Below the pieces are notes generated by a model that did no database searches, was not told where the DNA came from, and saw only the letters and a list, made by a program, of their open reading frames with translations. The position numbers and the translations under genes are program-made. Below, piece by piece: positions 1-9,027 of a DNA stretch of 64,000 nt. The first letter of the stretch is position 1, and each line of letters starts with the position of its first letter. The DNA comes from Pseudarthrobacter sulfonivorans. GTDB taxonomy: Bacteria; Actinomycetota; Actinomycetes; Actinomycetales; Micrococcaceae. The DNA lies in contig NZ_CP013747.1 in NCBI RefSeq assembly GCF_001484605.1, forward strand, positions 4,898,001 through 4,962,000, read 5' to 3'.

Positions 1-1188
1 ATAGGGCGCCTCCACAAGCCACTTACCGCCGCCGGACGGGACCAGCAGGCCCAGCACTGCGGTGTAGAGCGCAATGACCACAGCGAACGCGCCGCCACCG
101 CCGATGTCCGAGAAGAACTCTGCCAGGTGCGCGGAAATGGTCATCCCGCCGTGGCCGGTGGCTTTGGTCAGGATCGCCGCCATGGCCGCGTACAGCGGGA
201 ACTGGACCAGGATCCCGGCGGTAGCCGGAACAGCCTTGGTAACGGCCTGCAGGAATTTCCGTGGTGTCCCGTGCAGTACCAGGCCCAGGATCAGGAAGAC
301 CAGCAGGTAGCCGTTGAGGCTGCTGACCACGGTCAGGAACGGCTTCGTCAGGAACTGGGAGACCAACCAGCCCAGGGTCAGGATGCCCGCAAGGATCGGC
401 AGGATCATGCTGTATTCGAGCCACTCGCCCGGGCGTGAACGGGGCGCCGATTCGCTGGGTTCGTCGTCGAGGTCGACGCCGAGATCCTCAGCTGTGCGGA
501 TCGCGCCGCCCTGGGGCGCGGAGAAATGTGCGATCACAGTGGTGAGGGCCATCAGGATGGCCAGGGTGAGCAGTGACTGCCAGGTGAAAATCGTGGTCCC
601 GAAGTCCAGGATGCCGGTGATTTTCAGCAGGGCAGGCGGCAGCGAGGCAGCGGTGGCCTGCAGTTGGGCCGCGGACGAGGACAGCCCCAGCGCCCAGACA
701 GCTCCGAGGCCCATAAACGCCGCCGCGCCCAGCGCACGGTAGTCCACCGTGAGGTCCTTGCGCCGCGCAATGGCCCGGGCCAGCAGGCCACCGAAGATGA
801 GGCTCAGACCCCAGTTCAGGAAGGACACGGACATCGACATCAACGCCACGAAGCTGACCGCCGTGCGTGCCGTGGCAGGAATCAGCGCCAGCCGGTTGAT
901 GAGCTTCGCCACCGGCGGCGACGTGGCCACCACGTAACCGGTCAGGACCACCATGGCCATCTGCAGCGTAAATGCCGTCAGATCCCAGAAGCCGTTACCG
1001 AAAGAGTCGGCGATCGACTGCGGTGAAGCACCGATCGCCAAGGCGGCCACGGCGATGATGACCACACCGGCCAGGGCAAAGATGTAGGCATCCGGGAACC
1101 ATTTCTCGGTCCAGGCCGCCATCCGTTGGGCTACTCTGGCGAGCCCGCGTTCTTCGGTTCCGGTCTTGGTCAGGACTGTGTCAGCCAC
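1..1188 (-). CDS. AtoE-type short-chain fatty acid transporter, 3' end missing
   Basis: Reading the minus strand from a GTG at 1188 gives 396 codons without a stop; the frame runs off the window edge. The protein is highly hydrophobic with many membrane segments. It contains the family's signature near the readable end, VPSGGGKWLVEAP, and an early segment, TEKWFPDAYIFALAG. These match the AtoE/TIGR00366 family of short-chain fatty acid (acetoacetate, butyrate) uptake carriers of the inner membrane. A purine-rich GGAGAGG lies about 9 bases before the GTG, which supports this start. No ATG lies near, so an ATG-only caller would miss the gene. The substrate is inferred from the family. No catabolic partner is visible because the gene runs out of the window. 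Confidence 0.85.
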   Translation of the reverse strand, partial: MADTVLTKTGTEERGLARVAQRMAAWTEKWFPDAYIFALAGVVIIAVAALAIGASPQSIADSFGNGFWDLTAFTLQMAMVVLTGYVVATSPPVAKLINRLALIPATARTAVSFVALMSMSVSFLNWGLSLIFGGLLARAIARRKDLTVDYRALGAAAFMGLGAVWALGLSSSAAQLQATAASLPPALLKITGILDFGTTIFTWQSLLTLAILMALTTVIAHFSAPQGGAIRTAEDLGVDLDDEPSESAPRSRPGEWLEYSMILPILAGILTLGWLVSQFLTKPFLTVVSSLNGYLLVFLILGLVLHGTPRKFLQAVTKAVPATAGILVQFPLYAAMAAILTKATGHGGMTISAHLAEFFSDIGGGGAFAVVIALYTAVLGLLVPSGGGKWLVEAPY

Positions 1189-1260
1189 AGTGGACTACCT
1201 CTCCATTGAGTGCAATTGCGTACCCGAGGGAGTCTAGTTCCGTTCCTTTGGGAACCTCGG

Positions 1261-1659
1261 TTAGCTGACGGCGCGGATCCTGACGGCGATGAACTGGCGG
1301 CCCGGAAGCTCCACCCGGAACCGCCCCGTCACCGTGCCGGCGCCGAAATCGATCCGACGGTCTTGTTCTGAGAGGTACAGGGTGGAACCCTTGGGGGCCA
1401 GCATTGTGGCAAGGGTTTCGGTCACGGCATCGACCGTCAGCTCGGACAGTTCGTCAATCTCAATTTCGATATCACACTCAATGACCTCACCGTTGGCCGC
1501 CATTTGGGTTCCCCCGCCAACAACGCGGATTCGGTGACCGCGCACTGTCATGGCGGCCTCGAAGGCTTCTTCAAGGGCGGCCCGGTCCAGGGGTTGCAGG
1601 CGGGCATTCAGCGTGGCGATAACAACGCTGGGTTTTCTTTTCTTGAATAGACCGAACAT
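1261..1659 (-). CDS. Hypothetical protein, 132 aa
   Basis: I do not recognise a family. The preferred start is the ATG at 1659 (MFGLFKKRKPS), which follows AAGGAGCGGAA at ideal spacing; a frame-extending ATG at 1707 lacks a comparable site. The protein is soluble. It has a basic N-terminus (FKKRKPS), a central acidic stretch (ECDIEIEIDELSEL) and a C-terminal strand-rich part (GRFRVELPGRQFIAVRIRA). No signal peptide or membrane segment is seen. It lies between the AtoE-type gene and the next uncharacterised gene, all on the same strand, but the gaps of about 70 bases do not prove an operon. Confidence 0.65.
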   Translation of the reverse strand: MFGLFKKRKPSVVIATLNARLQPLDRAALEEAFEAAMTVRGHRIRVVGGGTQMAANGEVIECDIEIEIDELSELTVDAVTETLATMLAPKGSTLYLSEQDRRIDFGAGTVTGRFRVELPGRQFIAVRIRAVS

Positions 1660-1735
1660 TTCCGCTCCTTCCTTAGCGATCGAGGATTTCTTGAAGCTGC
1701 CAGCCAAGAGGCCCGCTTGACCGGACTGGTTGGGA

Positions 1736-2683
1736 TTACCAGAGCAGGTCGAGGTTGAGCACCTGGATTCCGTGCCTCCCGGACAGCCATGTCTCTATTA
1801 CTTCGTCGAGGTCTGACTCGTGGCCAGCGAGTCCCAGTCGTTTCACATCGTCCGACGCTGCAGGGATGTGGTCGTGTCCATTCTGCTGTGCACCGTGCGA
1901 GCAATCCGAGCACATCAACCGGATCCCGGACCAACCGTCGAGTCCGAGTCCCCGCTGTTCTAGGAGGTCAGACAGTGCCTGAAAATCGTTGCCGGTCGCA
2001 CCGACTACCTGGGCCTGCCACGTCGGCAGGCCGGATTCTTCGAGACGTCCCAGCTCGTCGAAGACCGACACGTCCTGTCCGTCGAGCTGTCGGGTCCCTT
2101 TGGGTTCACCGTCATGCAGGACAACGTCTCGGAACCGATGGCCGGACTCCGGCAGCGGAACGCTCGCGATGACTGCATGGGCCGGGCTCCGGCGCCAGCA
2201 CCAGACCACCTCAGTGTTCCCGGCCGAAAACAGCACCTGGTGAGGGAGGCTGGGCTGGTCGGGGTTGAGCCGTACCGGAGCCATGCCGCAGTCAACGTCG
2301 ATGGGCCCAGCTTCAGCCTGAAACTTGTCCAGTCCGTAGGCGACCCAAGCGTGCCGGGCGGAGGGCCAGTCACCCACGACTGTTGATGCGATGCCCAGGT
2401 TCCAGGCTGCCGGGTTGGCTCCGCCAAACTCCTCAGCATCCTTCGGAGTGAAGAGTTCCAGCGCCCGCCTGTTGCGCTCCAGACTTTCCGGCCAGTTACC
2501 AACGGCCTTGGACAGCAGACCGGCTTGAAACCAGCTGCAATAAGACTTCGGAGTCAGCTCCACCAGCTCGGAGGCCAGCGCTGCCGCTAGGCCGGCGTCT
2601 CCGGCCTCATCCGCAGCCTTCCAGTCTGACCACACGACGTGAGGTGACCGCTTCTTCCTAAATCCCATCCAGGTTCGTTCCAC
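1736..2683 (-). CDS. Hypothetical protein with TPR-like N-terminal half
   Basis: This 315-residue product begins with helical repeats rich in Ala, Trp and Leu (residues about 18-115, for example SYCSWFQAGLLSKAVGNWPE and NPAAWNLGIASTVVGDWPSA) that look like tetratricopeptide units. The second half (about 120-315) is a different, non-repetitive region with a Cys/His cluster (residues CSDCSHG) and a His-rich NGHDHIP. I know no function for it. The start is uncertain: the longest frame uses a GTG at 2683, while an ATG at 2668 (MGFRKKRSPH) is five codons in; neither has an ideally spaced ribosome site. Confidence 0.6.
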   Translation of the reverse strand: MERTWMGFRKKRSPHVVWSDWKAADEAGDAGLAAALASELVELTPKSYCSWFQAGLLSKAVGNWPESLERNRRALELFTPKDAEEFGGANPAAWNLGIASTVVGDWPSARHAWVAYGLDKFQAEAGPIDVDCGMAPVRLNPDQPSLPHQVLFSAGNTEVVWCWRRSPAHAVIASVPLPESGHRFRDVVLHDGEPKGTRQLDGQDVSVFDELGRLEESGLPTWQAQVVGATGNDFQALSDLLEQRGLGLDGWSGIRLMCSDCSHGAQQNGHDHIPAASDDVKRLGLAGHESDLDEVIETWLSGRHGIQVLNLDLLW

Positions 2684-2767
2684 CTTCCGAACAATATAGA
2701 GCTCGCCCTGCTGTGCCGGGACGCCACGCGCACCAGGGAGACCTTCTGGTCCAACAGCACTCTTGGC

Positions 2768-3040
2768 ATGTCGACCCAGGCCTTTCGCGAAGATCGGATC
2801 CAGAATGAAGCCCTGGCGACGCAGGACATCCGCAGACTCTGCGATCTATTCGGCCTCAGCGTAAAAGGCGCTGAACGAGATCTCCTGACCCTTGATCACC
2901 CCGTCACTCATGGCGACTCAGTGAAGCTCTACAGGGATGCCCTTGCGGGACGACGAGGCATCGCGATTGCAACTGGTGCCGGCTACTTCAGTCCACATCG
3001 CTCCCCGCCAAATTTCAAGCGCAAAGCACCCGCAATCTGA
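2768..3040 (+). pseudogene. Possible gene fragment (recombinase-like tail?)
   Basis: A 90-codon frame starts with a helical, coding-like stretch (DRIQNEALATQDIRRLCDLF, then GLSVKGAERDLLTLDHP) that reads like the C-terminal end of an actinobacterial site-specific recombinase or related DNA-binding protein. After about residue 47 it turns into unlikely sequence (RRGIAIATGAGYFSPHRSPP). The assignment is from memory of similar tails and is weak. It is short, lacks an upstream domain and sits in a patchwork zone, so it is treated as a remnant. Confidence 0.3.
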
Positions 3041-3520
3041 TCCATTGGTCCGAAGAGTTCTGGGCTCGACAACTCGAACAGGGCATCCGCGAGAACCTCT
3101 CGATCGACATCGGCAAGTTCGATATCGTCACAGCTGTGCACCGCCTCAGCCCAGCGCTCGATGGAGACGTCGTCCAGATGTCGGCGCCATGGAGGTCCAA
3201 CACCCGCCGAAGCCCCTGCATCGTAAGGACGGCGGGCCTAGTCCGTGTCGGAGCTTGCATCTTCGAGAGGCGTTCCAGAATGCCGCTCAGAGGGCTACAC
3301 AATTCAAGTAGGTCATGAAGAGCCTCTTCGTAGGCGCTGTAGCTCGTCATGGAGTTGGCCGGGTCAAATTGCTTATGCCCAAGCTCGAAACTGAGGTGCC
3401 ATCAGGTAGATCGCGGGTTGCCACAATGAGCTGTCCAGTGATCGCCCAGTAGACGTCGATGTCGGTCAGTTCCAAATTGGATTCGTCGTCGCTGCCTCCA
3501 AGAAACAGAAGGGACGCCCC
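3041..3520. other. Mosaic region without a convincing intact gene
   Basis: Coding-like fragments lie on both strands. On the plus strand from about 3020 a stretch reads NLIHWSEEFWARQLEQGIRE followed by NLSIDIGKFDIVTAVHRLSP, without its own start. On the minus strand, 3015-3350 and 3347-3529 are adjacent frames (YSAYEEALHDLLELCSPLSG; ELTDIDVYWAITGQLIVATR) that could be parts of one broken gene. They overlap the plus-strand stretch, so they cannot all be real. I see no complete gene, RNA or clear terminator. Confidence 0.35.
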
Positions 3521-4567
3521 ATGGTGCAATCAGCTGCAGGACCGGGCCGGTCAAAGGCATCCACTATCTATGACGTGGCGGACCTGGCCGGTGTATCCCA
3601 TCAGACTGTGTCCCGTTATCTGCGTGACAAGTCGAAACTGAAGCCGGCCACGGTGGAGCGTGTTGAAATGGCGTTGTCGGAGCTGAACTACACACCGAAT
3701 CTCGCAGCGCGGTCGCTGCGATCGCGTGAGCTCTACCGAGTCGTGGTGGTGGTTCCCGAGGCCTCCCTGTACTTTCCGGCGCGCATGCTCAACGGCGCTT
3801 CCAGTGCGGCCCATTCTGCAGGCTACCGCGTGGACGTAATCGCCATGGAGGGAACCGCCGAGGCCCGCGCACAACAGCTGCGCAACCTGCTGTCCGGAGA
3901 GGACATCGCCGGGATCCTGTCTTTTGTGCCCCGGCCCAGGTCTGCTGTCGCTGTCGATGGCGAATCATCGGTCCCGTTGGTGGTGGCCGGCGAGTACGAC
4001 AACAAAATGCGCGCCCGCGGCAGTCTGGCGGACGGCACGGCCGCAGCAAAAATCGTCCAATACCTGGCCTCGCTGGGGCACCGGAATTTCTTCCACGTTG
4101 CCGGACCCGCCGCCTGGCCGTCCGCCCGCAACCGCAAGGCAGCCTACGAGGAAGCCATTGCGGAACTGGGATTGACGTCCGTGGGCATCGCGGCCGGTGA
4201 CTGGTCGCCGGCGTCCGGCTACGCTGCCGGCAAGAAGATTGCCGGCCTGAAGGACGTAACGGCCGTTGTATCGGGCAACGACCAGATGGCCATTGGCGTC
4301 ATCCGTGCTTTGCACGAGCGCGGCATACCGGTACCGGGGGAAGTCAGCGTGTTCGGCTGGGACGACATGTCCGAATCCTCATTCCTGATTCCGTCCCTTT
4401 CAACTGTGCACATGGACCTTGAAACGCTCGGCGCCCGAAGCATGAAGGAACTCATCGCACGGATTCGCGGCATTAACACCTCGACCGAAACCCTGGTGCT
4501 GGACCCCATGGAGTTGGTCATGCGGGAGTCGACGGGACCAGTGCGGGCCTCGGGCGGACAGGCTTAG
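3521..4567 (+). CDS. LacI-family transcriptional regulator
   Basis: The 348-residue protein has an N-terminal LacI helix-turn-helix (residues about 15-70: STIYDVADLAGVSHQTVSRY, then the hinge-like LNYTPNLAARSLRS). A periplasmic-binding-protein fold follows, with the usual VSGNDQMAIGVIRALHERG and VSVFGWDD motifs in the second half. The start ATG follows GAAGGG at about 9 bases. The gene converges on the M20 hydrolase at 4580, with only 12 bases between the stops, so it is not in that operon. Its target and sugar or other ligand are unknown; it could act on a neighbouring cluster, but no operator near it stood out. Confidence 0.93.
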   Translation: MVQSAAGPGRSKASTIYDVADLAGVSHQTVSRYLRDKSKLKPATVERVEMALSELNYTPNLAARSLRSRELYRVVVVVPEASLYFPARMLNGASSAAHSAGYRVDVIAMEGTAEARAQQLRNLLSGEDIAGILSFVPRPRSAVAVDGESSVPLVVAGEYDNKMRARGSLADGTAAAKIVQYLASLGHRNFFHVAGPAAWPSARNRKAAYEEAIAELGLTSVGIAAGDWSPASGYAAGKKIAGLKDVTAVVSGNDQMAIGVIRALHERGIPVPGEVSVFGWDDMSESSFLIPSLSTVHMDLETLGARSMKELIARIRGINTSTETLVLDPMELVMRESTGPVRASGGQA

Positions 4568-4579
4568 CCTGCCGCTCCC

Positions 4580-5842
4580 CTAGTCCTCCAGAACCCCGTT
4601 GCAGAGACGGTTGACCACTTCGGTCAGCATGGCGAGTCCGGCCACGATGTCCGCGTCGGTGGTGTACTCGTGTTCGTTGTGGGAGATTCCGTCCACGCTC
4701 GGGACGAACAGCATGACGGTGGGCACCAGGTCCTTCATGTTGATCGAATCGTGTCCGGCGAGGGTCATGACCTGCTTGCTGGACAGTCCCAGGTCCGCGG
4801 CAACCTTCGCTGCGAGCTCCACGCCTTCGGTCTGGTACGGGGTGACCGGCCACGAGTGTGAGTGGTTCCGCTCCACACTGATGTTGGCGGCGCGTTCAAT
4901 CGCCGGGATCCGTTGGTGAAGCAGGGCATCGGCTTCGGCCAGGACGGACTCGTCCGCGCTGCGCAGGTCCAGCAGGAGGTTGACCCGGGACGGGACCACC
5001 ACCGGCGAGTTCGGGTACACGGTCAGCTCACCCACGGAGGTGTGCAGCACGCCGGGGAACCTGTCGGCCAGTTCGCGGGCGGCCACCACCAGCATGGCGG
5101 CGCCCAGGAGGGCGTCCTTCCTGTCCGCGATCACGGTGGAACCCGTGTGGGCCTGCTCGCCGTGGACCACAAACTCGTACTTGTTGGCCGCCCAGCTGGA
5201 CTGCACCAGGCCGATGGTGATGCCATCATGCTCCATGCTGGGGCCCTGCTCGATGTGGATTTCGGCGCAGTAAGAGGCCGCAGGTCCGTCGTAGTCCCCC
5301 CGGCAGCCGATCCCGTCCAGCGCCTCGCGGACGGTGATCCCCTGGGTGTCTGTGGTGTTGAGGGCGGTTTCAAGGGCGAGCTTCCCGGTGTAGACGGAGG
5401 AACCCATCATGGACGGCTTGAAGCGGGAACCTTCCTCGTTGAACCAGTTCACCACGGCAATGTTGAACTTCGGCTTCCCGGACGCGGCGCCGCCGGCCCA
5501 TTTCTCCACCAGCCGGAACGCTGCGTGGGCCGCGGCGAGGACACCGAAGGCGCCGTCGTAGCGGCCCGCTGTCGGCTGCGAATCCATGTGCGAGCCGACC
5601 ACGACAAACGGCGCTCCAGACACAGCCTCGAAAAGGCCCCACTGGTTGCCGGCGCGGTCGAACTTCACGGTGAATCCGCGGGCCTCCAGCAGTCCAGTCA
5701 GCCAGCGGCGCTGCTCGCCGTCCGCGGCGGTGGCCGCCTGGCGGTCCACACCGCCGTTTTCGGTGGCGCCGAATTGGCTCATAACGCGGAAGTCTTCAAC
5801 GAAGGCGGCGTCGGGGGCGGTGAAGGTGGGTGTTGAGGTCAT
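4580..5842 (-). CDS. M20-family hydantoinase/carbamoylase-type amidohydrolase
   Basis: At 420 residues it has the normal length for N-carbamoyl-amino-acid or allantoate amidohydrolases (Zn- or Mn-dependent, cytoplasmic). The metal site is visible: GSHMDSQPTAGRYDGAFG gives H85, D87 and D96, NEEGSRF gives E136-E137, EIHIEQGP gives a later His, and AGHDSINMKDLVP plus ISHNEHEY close the catalytic domain. The dimerisation segment contains GEQAHTGSTVI. It is the last gene of the operon 11978-4580. Its ATG overlaps the stop of the preceding amidohydrolase by 4 bases (ATGA) after AGGGGAA, so translation is probably coupled. The exact amide or carbamoyl substrate cannot be read from the sequence. Confidence 0.9.
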   Translation of the reverse strand: MTSTPTFTAPDAAFVEDFRVMSQFGATENGGVDRQAATAADGEQRRWLTGLLEARGFTVKFDRAGNQWGLFEAVSGAPFVVVGSHMDSQPTAGRYDGAFGVLAAAHAAFRLVEKWAGGAASGKPKFNIAVVNWFNEEGSRFKPSMMGSSVYTGKLALETALNTTDTQGITVREALDGIGCRGDYDGPAASYCAEIHIEQGPSMEHDGITIGLVQSSWAANKYEFVVHGEQAHTGSTVIADRKDALLGAAMLVVAARELADRFPGVLHTSVGELTVYPNSPVVVPSRVNLLLDLRSADESVLAEADALLHQRIPAIERAANISVERNHSHSWPVTPYQTEGVELAAKVAADLGLSSKQVMTLAGHDSINMKDLVPTVMLFVPSVDGISHNEHEYTTDADIVAGLAMLTEVVNRLCNGVLED

Positions 5843-7593
5843 GATGTTCCCCTATGAACGGTTGTGGTCGGAGCGGTGGTGGTCTGAACGGTAGTAGTCA
5901 GTGGATGGTGAAGCGTTGGCACGGCCGGCGGTGCATCCGCCTGGTAAGTGAAGGAGCCGCCGACGGCGGTGCCCAGGACCCGGAGGTCCGCGATGTTGGC
6001 GGCGGTCAAGGGCGATCCGGACAGGATGGTGAAGTCCGCCAGTTTGCCGGGTGTCAATGACCCCTTCGTGGTCGAGGCGCCGGTGGCTGCGGCCGCCCCG
6101 GTGGTGTAGGCGGCGAGTGCCTGGAGCGGGGTGAGCCGTTCGTCGGGGTTGCCGAACACTCCGCCGGAAGCCATCCGGCGGTCCACAAAAGCCTGCATCG
6201 CCTTAAGCACGTTGCCGTCGGCGACGGGCCGGTCCGAGCTGCCGGCCAGCGTCACGCCGGCCGCCAGGAACGTCGCCGCCCGGTAGGCCCAGCCCAGCCG
6301 CGCGGTGCCCAGCGACTCGGTCATGCCGTCGCCGCCGTCCCGGAAGAAGCTTGCCTGCGGGGTCACCGCGATGCCCGCCGCTGCCAGGACTGCCAGCTGT
6401 TCCGGCCTGACCATGGAGGCGTGTTCAATCCGGTTCGGCAGCGCCCGGCGCCCGTATTTTGCGGTGCAGTCGGCCAGGATGCCGATGGCAAGGTCCACCG
6501 CACGGTCGCCGATGGCATGCGCGGCGATGGCCCAGCCCGCAGCGTAGGCGGCCTCGATCCTGTCCCTGAGCTGGTCCGGATCGGCCTGGAAGTAGCCCCG
6601 GTTGCCGGTGTTGTCGCGCTGGCCGTGGCTGCAGAAGTCCTCGGTGACGGCCGCGGTCTCCCCCAGCAGCGAGCCGTCCAGGAACACCTTGGCGGGGCCG
6701 AGGGAGAGGAAATCGTTTCCAAAGCCGCTGGCCATGCCAAGGTCCAGGCCAACAACGTCCAAACCTGTCCCGAACCCGTCCAGGCCACGGAGGATGTCCA
6801 GCACCGGCATGACCTGCGCCCGGGCATGCAACCGGCCGTTGGCGAGGGCGCGCTGGTATGCCGCGAGTTCAATGGGGCTGTGGCCGATCCAGCCGCCGCC
6901 AATGCCCGCTTCCGTAAAACTGGTGATGCCCTCCGACGCATAGTGCCGCGTGGCGCGGTCCAAGGCATCTTCCAGGGCGTCGAGGGAGTACGGCAGGATG
7001 AGGTCCTGGATCAACTGCTGGGCCGTTTCCTGGATCAGGCCTGTGGGCCTGCCGCCGGCGTCGCGGACAATCACGCCGCCGTCGGGATCCGGGAACGACG
7101 GCGATTGCGCACCTGCCAGCCGCAGTGCGGCGGTGTTGACCACCGCCATATGCCCGGAGTTGTGCCGGATGAACAGCGGACGGCCGCCCGTGATCCGGTC
7201 CAGCACCGCGATGTCGGGGAAAGCCCCGCCGTGGTGGTGCTGGCTGAAGCCGTTGGCCATGAACCAGCCACCGCCTTGTCCGGACCCGGCCTCTCCTGGA
7301 TCCAAAGCCGTTTCCGCCTCCAACAGCGCATACAGCTGGTCCAGCCCCCGGGCACCGGACACGTCCAGTTCCGCCAAGCCGAGGCCGAACCAGGCGGTGT
7401 GGCAATGGGCGTCAATGAAGCCCGGCGTCACCGTGGCACCGTCCAGGTCCCGGACCTCGGCCGCAGCCAGCCCGTCAAGGTCCCCGTCGAAGCCCACGAT
7501 GCGTCCCTGCCACACACCCAGCGCGGAGGCGCGCGGACGGTCCGCGTCCATCGTGATGATGTCCGCGTTGCGCAGCAGGAGGTCGAGTTTCAT
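5839..7593 (-). CDS. YtcJ-like metal-dependent amidohydrolase
   Basis: This 584-residue protein belongs to the amidohydrolase superfamily, YtcJ/Amidohydro_3 branch. The N-terminus forms the small beta domain (LRNADIITMDADRPRASALG). The metal motif follows in GFIDAHCHTAWFGLGL (HxH). Mid-protein are a KVFLDGSLLG segment and AAHAIGDRAVDLAIG, and SSDRPVADGNVL supplies the late Asp. The C-terminus is an odd Thr-rich tail (TTTVQTTTAPTTTVHRGTS), probably disordered. It sits between the aldehyde dehydrogenase gene (15-base gap) and the M20 hydrolase gene (4-base overlap). The family hydrolyses amide, ester or formyl bonds; the substrate here is unknown but presumably the operon's nutrient. Confidence 0.9.
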   Translation of the reverse strand: MKLDLLLRNADIITMDADRPRASALGVWQGRIVGFDGDLDGLAAAEVRDLDGATVTPGFIDAHCHTAWFGLGLAELDVSGARGLDQLYALLEAETALDPGEAGSGQGGGWFMANGFSQHHHGGAFPDIAVLDRITGGRPLFIRHNSGHMAVVNTAALRLAGAQSPSFPDPDGGVIVRDAGGRPTGLIQETAQQLIQDLILPYSLDALEDALDRATRHYASEGITSFTEAGIGGGWIGHSPIELAAYQRALANGRLHARAQVMPVLDILRGLDGFGTGLDVVGLDLGMASGFGNDFLSLGPAKVFLDGSLLGETAAVTEDFCSHGQRDNTGNRGYFQADPDQLRDRIEAAYAAGWAIAAHAIGDRAVDLAIGILADCTAKYGRRALPNRIEHASMVRPEQLAVLAAAGIAVTPQASFFRDGGDGMTESLGTARLGWAYRAATFLAAGVTLAGSSDRPVADGNVLKAMQAFVDRRMASGGVFGNPDERLTPLQALAAYTTGAAAATGASTTKGSLTPGKLADFTILSGSPLTAANIADLRVLGTAVGGSFTYQADAPPAVPTLHHPLTTTVQTTTAPTTTVHRGTS

Positions 7594-7608
7594 GATCGGA
7601 TTCCTGGC

Positions 7609-9015
7609 CTACCGGTGTGAGGTGGTCACGGACTTGATGCGGGTGTAGTCCTCCAGGCCGAATACGGAGAGGTCCTTTCCGGTGCCGGAGTGCTTGAAGC
7701 CACCGTGCGGTGCCTCGGCCGGGATCACCTGGTGGCAGTTGATCCAGACAGCGCCGAAATCCAGCTCCATGGACACCCTGGTGACCACGCCATGGTTCTC
7801 AGACCAGACGCTGGAGGCCAGCGCATACTTGGTGCCGTTGGCCAACTCGATGGCCTCTTCCTCCGTGGCGAAGGGCTGCACGGTGAGCACGGGACCAAAG
7901 ACCTCGTCGCACACCACCTCGTCGCTCTGGAAGACGCCGTCGATCACTGTGGGCTCGAAGTAGTAGCCGGTGCCGGTGCGCTTGCCGCCGGAGAGGACCG
8001 TGGCGTTGGCCGGCAGCCGGGTCATGAAACCCTCCACCCGCTCAAGCTGCGCGGCGCTGTTCAGCGGGCCGAGGTCCGCGTCGTCGCCGCCCACGGTGAG
8101 CGCGGCGGCCGCGGCTCCGAGGGCGGCGGCGAACTCGGTGTGGATGGACTGTTCCACCAGCACGCGGGTGACTGCGGTGCAGTCCTGGCCGGCGTTGAAG
8201 AACGCGCTCAGCGCGATTTCCTGTGCGGTCCGGGCAATGTCCACGTCCGCGAAGACGATCGCGGGTGCCTTGCCGCCGAGCTCGAGGTGGACGTCCTTGA
8301 GCGTTTTGGCTGCGGCGGACATCACCTGCGCTCCGGCGCGGGTGGATCCGGTGATGGAGACCATTTCCGGGATCTCGTGCTCAACCATGGCCGCTCCTGT
8401 GCCGCGGCCGCCGCAGACAACGTTCACGACGCCGGCGGGGAAGGCTTGCTGGGCGAGTTCGCCCAGGATCACGGTGGACCAGGGCGTGGTGTCGGCGGGT
8501 TTGAGGACCAGGGTGTTGCCGGCGGCGAGGGCCGGGCCGATCTTCCAGATGGCCATCATGAAGGGGTAGTTCCACGGGGTGATCTGTGCGACCACGCCGA
8601 GGGGTTCCCGCCGGATGGAGGAGGTGAAGCCCTCGACGTACTCCGTGGACGCCGTGCCGGATACCACCCGGCAGGCACCGGCGAAGAAGCGCAGCTGGTC
8701 GGCGCCCCGCAGGATCTCCAGCTCGCGGGTCGCGGCACGGGGCTTTCCGGTGCACGCCACTTCGGCCTCCAGCAGGCTGTCCACGTTGGCTTCGATGAGG
8801 TCCGCGAGCTTGAGCAGCATGGCCTGGCGTTCGCCCGGCGTCGTGCGCTTGTACCTCTTGAATGCCTGCTGCGCGGCCTGGAAGGCGAGGTCGACGGCGG
8901 CCGCATCGCTGTCGGGGGCGCTGCCGATCTGGAGTCCCGTTGCCGGGTCGAAGAAGGGCAGGCTGGCCGGGGCGTCAACGGCCTGGCCGTTGATGATGTT
9001 CTTAAGCGTGATCAC
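7609..9015 (-). CDS. NAD(P)-dependent aldehyde dehydrogenase
   Basis: The 468-residue product is a full-length ALDH. Catalytic residues are in place: N149 in TPWNYPFMM, E245 in HLELGGKAP and the nucleophile C279 in NAGQDCTAVTRV. The C-terminal EAPHGGFKHSGTGKDLS motif is also normal. Overall it resembles gamma-aminobutyraldehyde/betaine-aldehyde type dehydrogenases. It would oxidise the aldehyde made by the ThDP enzyme encoded just upstream (12-base gap). Translation starts at a GTG after GGAG. In this operon it fits a 2-oxo acid to aldehyde to acid sequence; that pathway is inferred, not shown. Confidence 0.92.
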   Translation of the reverse strand: MITLKNIINGQAVDAPASLPFFDPATGLQIGSAPDSDAAAVDLAFQAAQQAFKRYKRTTPGERQAMLLKLADLIEANVDSLLEAEVACTGKPRAATRELEILRGADQLRFFAGACRVVSGTASTEYVEGFTSSIRREPLGVVAQITPWNYPFMMAIWKIGPALAAGNTLVLKPADTTPWSTVILGELAQQAFPAGVVNVVCGGRGTGAAMVEHEIPEMVSITGSTRAGAQVMSAAAKTLKDVHLELGGKAPAIVFADVDIARTAQEIALSAFFNAGQDCTAVTRVLVEQSIHTEFAAALGAAAAALTVGGDDADLGPLNSAAQLERVEGFMTRLPANATVLSGGKRTGTGYYFEPTVIDGVFQSDEVVCDEVFGPVLTVQPFATEEEAIELANGTKYALASSVWSENHGVVTRVSMELDFGAVWINCHQVIPAEAPHGGFKHSGTGKDLSVFGLEDYTRIKSVTTSHR

Positions 9016-9027
9016 GTGGGGCTCCAG

